Notes under the pieces: model-generated
Seen by the model: only the letters and a program-made list of their open reading frames with translations
What the model was told of the DNA's origin: nothing
Databases searched by the model: none
Assembly: GCA_003439945.1 (NCBI GenBank)
Contig: QVRM01000459.1
Coordinates: 682,001-746,000 of the forward strand
DNA from: Dermanyssus gallinae
Lineage: Eukaryota; Arthropoda; Arachnida; Mesostigmata; Dermanyssidae
DNA: 64,000 nt
Direction of reading: 5' to 3'
Translations under genes and position numbers: made by a program
Shown: one piece after another, positions 58,292-64,000 of the stretch
How positions within the stretch are numbered: position 1 is the first letter of the stretch
Layout of the letters: every line of letters starts with the position of its first letter

Positions 58292-58556
58292 CTTCCCTGT
58301 AGGTTTTTGAGAAGGAAAGTGTATGCTAATATCCCACGATCATCAGCGGAATAAAGATCAACATAGGGGCGCGTATTTAATGTAACTGAGCCTAATTTAT
58401 CATAAAAAGTGGTCAGAAATTTAGTATGCCGTATACAGATTGTTGAAGCCAAAAACAATCATCGCTTTACCGATCTTGTATTAGGCTTAAAATGAGATTA
58501 TATCTATGAACAGTTTAAAAATAAATTAATAAAAATTATTTTTTAAACAGTTTTTT
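58291..58556. other. No recognised gene
   Basis: AT-rich spacer between LINE fragments. Confidence 0.35.
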
Positions 58557-59280
58557 TTGCTGAGTAAAAACGTAGGGACCCCTCAAATGATTCTCAGTTG
58601 CCCTCTCAGTTACCTGGACTTCTCCTTGTTCATCGCAGACTTAGTGCGCCATGTGCAGGAGGAGTTTAGAAACGCCGTCGTTGCCATGTATGCGGATGAC
58701 ATAGTAGCGGCACGCCGGGACCGCGGTACCATTTGTCGAATTATTGGCGACGTAGAAAGTTACCTTTACCGCAACGGCCTGCAAATAAATTTGCAAAAGA
58801 TTGTCAACTCTTTCCCGTATTTACGTCTGAGACTACACTATACTGGAAGGATCTTTACCCAGCATATCGGCGACAGGTGTCGGGCGGCTATTACCTCCAT
58901 TGAAACAGAGGTGAGAGACCCTTGACGACTTTCTCTAAGTGCGGCCGTGCAATTTTTTGAGTTTGAGATTGTGCCAACGTTGAGCTATAAGCTTGGCAGG
59001 GTGCGTGGCCATCTTTCAGCAGCAAATTTTGCGCATTTAGAACGATGCTTCACAATATATATGAAGCAGGTGCTTTGCTTACCGTGACCAGCAAGATACC
59101 GCTTCGTGTGCATGCTAGCGGGTTGATGCACTGTTGTTTGATGAACGTCTGGTCCCAGATTGGGCCGATCGGCACCTCATATAGGTCGCCTGCTACTCGC
59201 CCGGATTGGGTACTGCTATCCAGGCCGCCTATATGTCATTACCTCAACATGCTTCACACATCCCTTTGATTAGACGAATT
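58557..59280 (+). pseudogene. LINE (family F) reverse transcriptase, palm to thumb
   Basis: Second copy of the LINE at 33900. It starts at CPLSYLDFSLFIADLVRHVQ (just after motif B) and keeps motif C VVAMYADDIVAARRDRG with both catalytic aspartates near 58695-58700. Next come LYRNGLQINLQK and then, after a deletion of the segment containing KFRRGGRL, NSFPYLRLRLHYTGRIFTQH and AAITSIETEV. The frame then breaks at a TGA near 58922. FEFEIVPTLSYKLGRVRGHL and AANFAHLERCFT follow in another frame, corresponding to CFTMYIKRVLCL of the first copy. Not functional. Confidence 0.75.
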
Positions 59281-61929
59281 CTTAGAATAAACCCTAGATA
59301 CAGGCACATTTCATAATTTATCATTGCTAACGATGGCAGCAATATGGACGGCCTGAAGTTAACCTGAAAAATGGCCAAAAAGTATCTTGTAAGCTTTTCT
59401 TTCCTAAATACGGTCTCCCAATGATAGATTCCACGGGCATGGTACGGGTTCTGGTACTAGGTAGTCTACGTTGGCTGTAACTTGCATAGCAAATATTGAG
59501 CCCTTCTGACATAATTGATATCTTATATAAGCATAAATGCGGGTGTATACCGCAGGTACATCACTGTTGAGGATAACAAAAGATGATCTGGTTTCCTGTC
59601 AACGAAAACCGCGGGAAAAGTAAACAATAAAAGGAAACGCCAAATAGGTGATGACTACATGCACGTACAGGCGGTACGCACCGGTACAGGCGGTTAATGA
59701 GTGGACGTTGGTGTGGCTATGCTTCGCTCTAAGTACTCTAAGACAATCTGGTGCAGTTATGACAGCAGCATGTCGATTAAGCCAGTGCAAAAAACGCCTT
59801 TGTTTTTAGAACAACGGACGGCATGTAACACGCGTCTACGAATATGTGTCCACGGGCTTCTGGAACTTTGTCCAGGTAACACATACAGTGAAATACAATT
59901 TCAGCCATTGATGTAGCTGGGTATTCCTTCTACACGATTTCATTACTGCATGCTCTAGGCAAACATATAATGATTATTATAGGTTGAATTTCCCTCGCGC
60001 TGCAACTCGTGCAAGATTACCTATGTTTGCATCAAAGTGTTTATTTACAAAGCGTTCCCAAACAGAGCTTTTTTAGAAGTAGTATCAATAGCTATATTAA
60101 TCATCGCATTTCTAGTGACCGTAGCATAATTAATATTGTACGGCATTTGTTCTATCTATCTCAAAGTTTAGTTTTCCTACGTATGCGCAATTGACAAACT
60201 AACGTGACTAGAGATGGAAACAATTTGCGCATAAGCATAAGCCTTGGTAGTACTAAAGCAATAGCAACAGGAAATAGTGTAAGATATATATAGTGAAGGG
60301 CCTTACTGATTTCTAACTAAGTGGTGTACTCGGAGTCATGATAATTTATTTATTTTACTTATGTTAAGTACACATGGCATTAGCACAAATAACTACTGTT
60401 CGCAACACGTCATTCGAGATTGAGTAATATAGTCAGGGAAGTCGGAGTCAGGAGGTCGCAAAGACGCCAGGGTCTGTCTTGAACTCCGCAGGCGGTAAGC
60501 GTGGACTATTCATGCTAATAACTCTGCTGCGTTCTACCCCAATTGACAAAAAACGTTGGATACAGAAACACTTGTGCGCCAAGATGATCATTTGATTCTC
60601 TTCACGACAACGAGCTGCCACAGATGACGGTAGCACCTGTAGTTAGCCGAGTACCATTTTTAACCGATGGTGCAGTTTAAGATAATTTGATTACTACAGA
60701 TTTTATTTTTTTATCACGGGATGCAATATTTTCCATTCAGGATAAAGACCATATATAATCGCGGTAACTTACTTTGCCCTGTGAAAACCCCGAAGGTACA
60801 GGAGCGAACCGAGTAAGGATGCTGATACTATACTGCGACTATACTCTAAACAAGCGAATATTCTACCAGGTTTCACACCTCCGAGTCATCCGAGCATTTA
60901 TACGCACCCATCATGGCTTAGTGATAACTAAATTGTGGGTATTTTTTAGGTTCTTGTCTGCTACCGTGAAGTTCGGTTATTTGTAACAGGAGGTGTTCAA
61001 CTGTGTTTTACGGGAGTGCCTAAAGCCCTTGCCCCTCGAGAACACATGGTTTGTGTCGCGCGGATCCCATAAGTCGCAGGAAGTTCTGAGGGTGAAACGT
61101 GTGTACACTACAGTAGAATTTAGTAGAATTGCGGGCATCATACATGACACTTACACGAAGGGCTGCCGGTGATAAGGTGGCTCTCCCACAACAATTTGCA
61201 CGCCCTGAGACCATATAGGGTGCTTAAACTCCACGCAAAACGAAAAGGTTAGTGTGAAGAAACTGGATAGAACACGGAAAGCATGGACGAACGAGAAAGC
61301 ATGGTTGACGTACATCGGCGGAGATCGGCTCGTATCAACAAAGCCTACCCGTGACGGCGAAGGTAGCTAATCGCAGCGCTGAAGCAGCTGAGCTTAATAA
61401 CAGGTGCAGCAGTAGCTGTGGCGGCGACAACCAGAAGACCGCCACTAAAATGAGCCGATGAATATAAGCACACCAATGGCAAGGAAAGCGGCGGCGACTA
61501 CCAGATCGCCAACGGAGACTACTGCAGAGGCTAGGAGAGACGAGCAGAGCAACGCTGGCTTTGCCGCCGGCCAACGGAAAAGAGGCAAAACAAAGCTCCG
61601 CATGCAGAAATACAGCGTAGCTGATGGAGCGGGAAAGCTCGAAGCATATGGTGGGCCAGGCAGGTGGCGGCCAAATCGTCATCTGTCAACTTACACACCT
61701 AGTTCGCGGACAGGAGCATTCTGTGAAAACGATATTCAAAATGCGTACGCAGGGTAGTGATACCGTGTTCTGTGTCCAGTGCTAGCTCTCGGCGACTACG
61801 TAAAGTGCAGCAAGAGTGATTTATGCTGGCCCGTAAGGCATTCTGTTTCGGGTTGGTGGTACAAGAAGACGGTAATAGAAAGTTTTACATTGCAAGGCGG
61901 TCCGGTTCTTTTTAACTGACTGAACAGAT
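59281..61929. other. No recognised gene
   Basis: Long stretch without a recognised motif or repeat end. Basic, low-complexity frames exist around 61335-61760 (- and +), in GC-richer sequence at 61340-61660. They may be LINE ORF1 remnants, since an endonuclease piece follows, but I cannot show it. Confidence 0.4.
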
Positions 61930-62350
61930 CTAGAGACGCTAACGCGGACACAACCAGGTCTTTGCGGCTGCTTCTTTGGAACTGTGAGGGACTTTGAGAA
62001 GCAATAGACCTAGCGCCAGTTAACATGTTTACAAATTTTACCTGCTAGATGCCGTGGTTGACCAGTGGGTGGATTACCGATCTGCCTACATAAACGTATA
62101 CCGCTGGCGCAATGTATAAGGAAAAACGATTTCTGGGTGGTCACAGTGGTCTTCTACTTGCCGGAAATCTTTACCCGGTAAAGGTCGTTGACACTGTGGG
62201 TTCCGGTGTACCATAATTCGACTGTCTATGCAACCGTCGTGGGTGGCGAAGTCAATGCTTGTATTGATGGAGATGCTACTAATGACACGGATGAGGTGCT
62301 GCTCCAGTTGACGGATTCGTTTGGTTTAGGATGCGCAAATGCACATAAAA
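61930..62350 (+). pseudogene. LINE AP-type endonuclease fragment
   Basis: Reads LLLWNCEGL, stop, EAIDLAP near 61970-62015, the expected first strand of an apurinic-type endonuclease. With frame changes it continues as KEKRFLGGHSG and PVKVVDTVGSGVP, then FGLGCANAHKNRTH. The family places such a domain 5' of the reverse transcriptase, where it nicks target DNA. A matching start occurs at 32625-32675. No catalytic His block is visible. Confidence 0.5.
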
Positions 62351-63499
62351 ACCGCACGCATTAAGTCGTAATGAAAGCAACATTATTGACCTACTGTTCT
62401 ACTGCCTTATTAATGGCAAAGTTAAAAGCGTGTAAAAATGACCTCCAGGTGGCTGCAAGGAGACACATACCAGCAGTTGTAAATATTCCTGATATTTGGG
62501 AACTACAACGAAGTGATCCACACTTGCTTGCCACGAGGCATGTAGACTTTTCACGCTTAGCAGTTGATAGCCTCAAGGTGGTTCGTAGTGTGGATAGTAG
62601 TTGCTGCAGATTCAAACGTAGGCAGAATAGAGAGACAGGTTAACCAGATGGCTGCTATACAATGGGGCTTTTTTTATTTCTACGAGGTCCCGAGGAGCGA
62701 AAGATTTGTGGCAGCAACTAAGCAGGTTATTAAAATGTTCGATACTGTGAAACACAGACTGATGGTTCATGGGGGACGGGTAGATGTTTTTCAGGCCCGG
62801 GATATGGAAGTTGCTGTGAGGAAATCGGGACACAGGTACAAGTCTTGATAGAATTTTGCAAACAGAAAAACATCGTGTTGACAGTGTGTTCTCTTTTAAT
62901 GGGGTGGATGCTAAAGAAAAACGGGATTTTTGTAGTACGAGCAGGACAGTCAATCGGAAGACGGTGCAGTTGGTCAGGGCAGTAAATTATAAGCAATTGT
63001 CTCTGGAATACATTCAAGACAATTCAAGGACCATGGCCTCCGATTGAAAGGTGGCAGTAGGTGCTGTACTAGAGGCACGGCCAGTTGGCAAGAGGGCATG
63101 TGGTTGGCATAACATTAGACCGATTTTAATTAAAGTAGTCGATGCGCAAGTGGGATTTAGTGTAACGGAAGACTGGGATACGCAGACGTAGAATCAACAA
63201 CAAACAACAAAATCGGGGCAGCGCACCGGAAATACGAGCCCCAAATAACGGTTTTTTCAGGCTTGCGGGATGGGCAATATGGATACAGGCAAGGGTAGGG
63301 CAACAGGGGGATCGGGATAATGGGAGCTACTTCCGGAGGGAGAGGGAACACAAAAGAGCAGTAGAGACCAAGGGGGGGATTGCAGGTCATCAGGCAATTG
63401 GCTATTAGTGGCATCAAGAGGCAGAGGTAAAGGTTGACAAGTTGCATTAGAGAATGCAGGGCAAAAGAAAAGCGTAGGAGCAGTGTGCCTTTTGAACAG
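62351..63499. other. No recognised gene
   Basis: Open frames at 62371-62643 and 62564-62848 have no recognised domain. A minus frame at 63157-63648 overlaps the endonuclease piece and is likely a shadow. Confidence 0.35.
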
Positions 63500-64000
63500 G
63501 TTGCCATGTTAAATATAAGAGGGGAAAGGCGAAGAGGAAAGTGGAAAGAACTATATAAATTACTAAAAATTAGGTCTGTCAATATCATGATAGAACCAGA
63601 GACGCATTTGTGTGGGATGAAAGTGCAGCCGGGTTTAGAGGGAGACAATTGATATGGTCAACTATGAATATGCACAACAGGGAAAACAGGATTAGGGGAG
63701 TTGGAATAACAATATAGGGGGGATAGAAAGTCATTCGTAGACTATCTACTGACGAAGAGTAAGATACAAATCAGGATCGATGAAGAGAAAATATAGAGTG
63801 TTGGGTGTTATCATAATTGCGAAGAAGTGAGCGGGAGGAAGAAAAAACTGGGGCGGGTTATTGTACAAAGGAAATGTTTGGATAAACACGAATGGGTGCA
63901 CAAAGTAGAATACATAAAACAGCCCTTAGTAGCGAGTGGGGACAAGCTGGTGGACGAGATGCATAGAACCATTAAGGACGCGTATGACAATTGCTGTAAG
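63500..64000 (+). pseudogene. LINE AP-type endonuclease fragment, cut by the window edge
   Basis: Reads VAMLNIRGERRRGKWKELYK, LLKIRSVNIMIEPETHLCG and GLEGDN, then in another frame WVHKVEYIKQPLVASGDKLV. The 'lN.rG....KW.EL..ll....v.i....ETHl' layout is the N-terminal part of an AP endonuclease domain with its ETH block. Stops interrupt it. The element may continue beyond the window. Confidence 0.55.

Overview
This is a repeat-dominated piece of a eukaryotic nuclear genome. The (TA)n microsatellites, four bounded mariner transposons, several types of non-LTR retrotransposon, tRNA-headed SINEs and a C2H2 zinc-finger gene point to an arthropod. The cysteine/histidine-tailed LINE fragments resemble elements I associate with ticks and mites, so a chelicerate is my best guess, but the sequence alone does not prove it. 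I saw no bacterial operon, rRNA gene, CRISPR array or host tRNA gene.

Only two stretches look like host coding sequence. One is an intact eight-finger C2H2 zinc-finger gene on the minus strand (37612-38412). The other is a minus-strand open frame near 49 kb with alanine and asparagine tracts in a GC-rich setting, probably a 5' exon of an unidentified gene.

Left part (0-18 kb): a mariner, a 1.15-kb foldback element and an R2-like LINE fragment lie end to end, separated only by (TA)n. They are followed by non-autonomous DNA repeats, a GC-rich CAG-containing block, a second mariner of the same subfamily, and a cluster of LINE pieces in both orientations (10-17 kb). Middle (18-36 kb): two near-intact mariners of different subfamilies, two IS630/Tc-like transposase relics, an inverted repeat pair around 28.5-31.7 kb, and broken LINEs. 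Centre (36-50 kb): SINEs, the zinc-finger gene, long TA and TAA/TTA arrays, a DNA-repeat cluster at 41.5-43.6 kb, and an inverted pair of hairpin-bearing repeats. Right part (50-64 kb): an R1-like LINE with a long intact C-terminal frame, more pieces of the other LINE families, and an endonuclease fragment running off the edge.

The genes do not form a pathway. What links the window is transposition: Tc1/mariner-type elements target TA, many element ends coincide with (TA)n arrays, and the LINEs show 5' truncation and internal deletion. The transposases are all broken, but two mariners are only one or two lesions from an open frame. Coordinates of degenerate elements are approximate unless terminal repeats are described.
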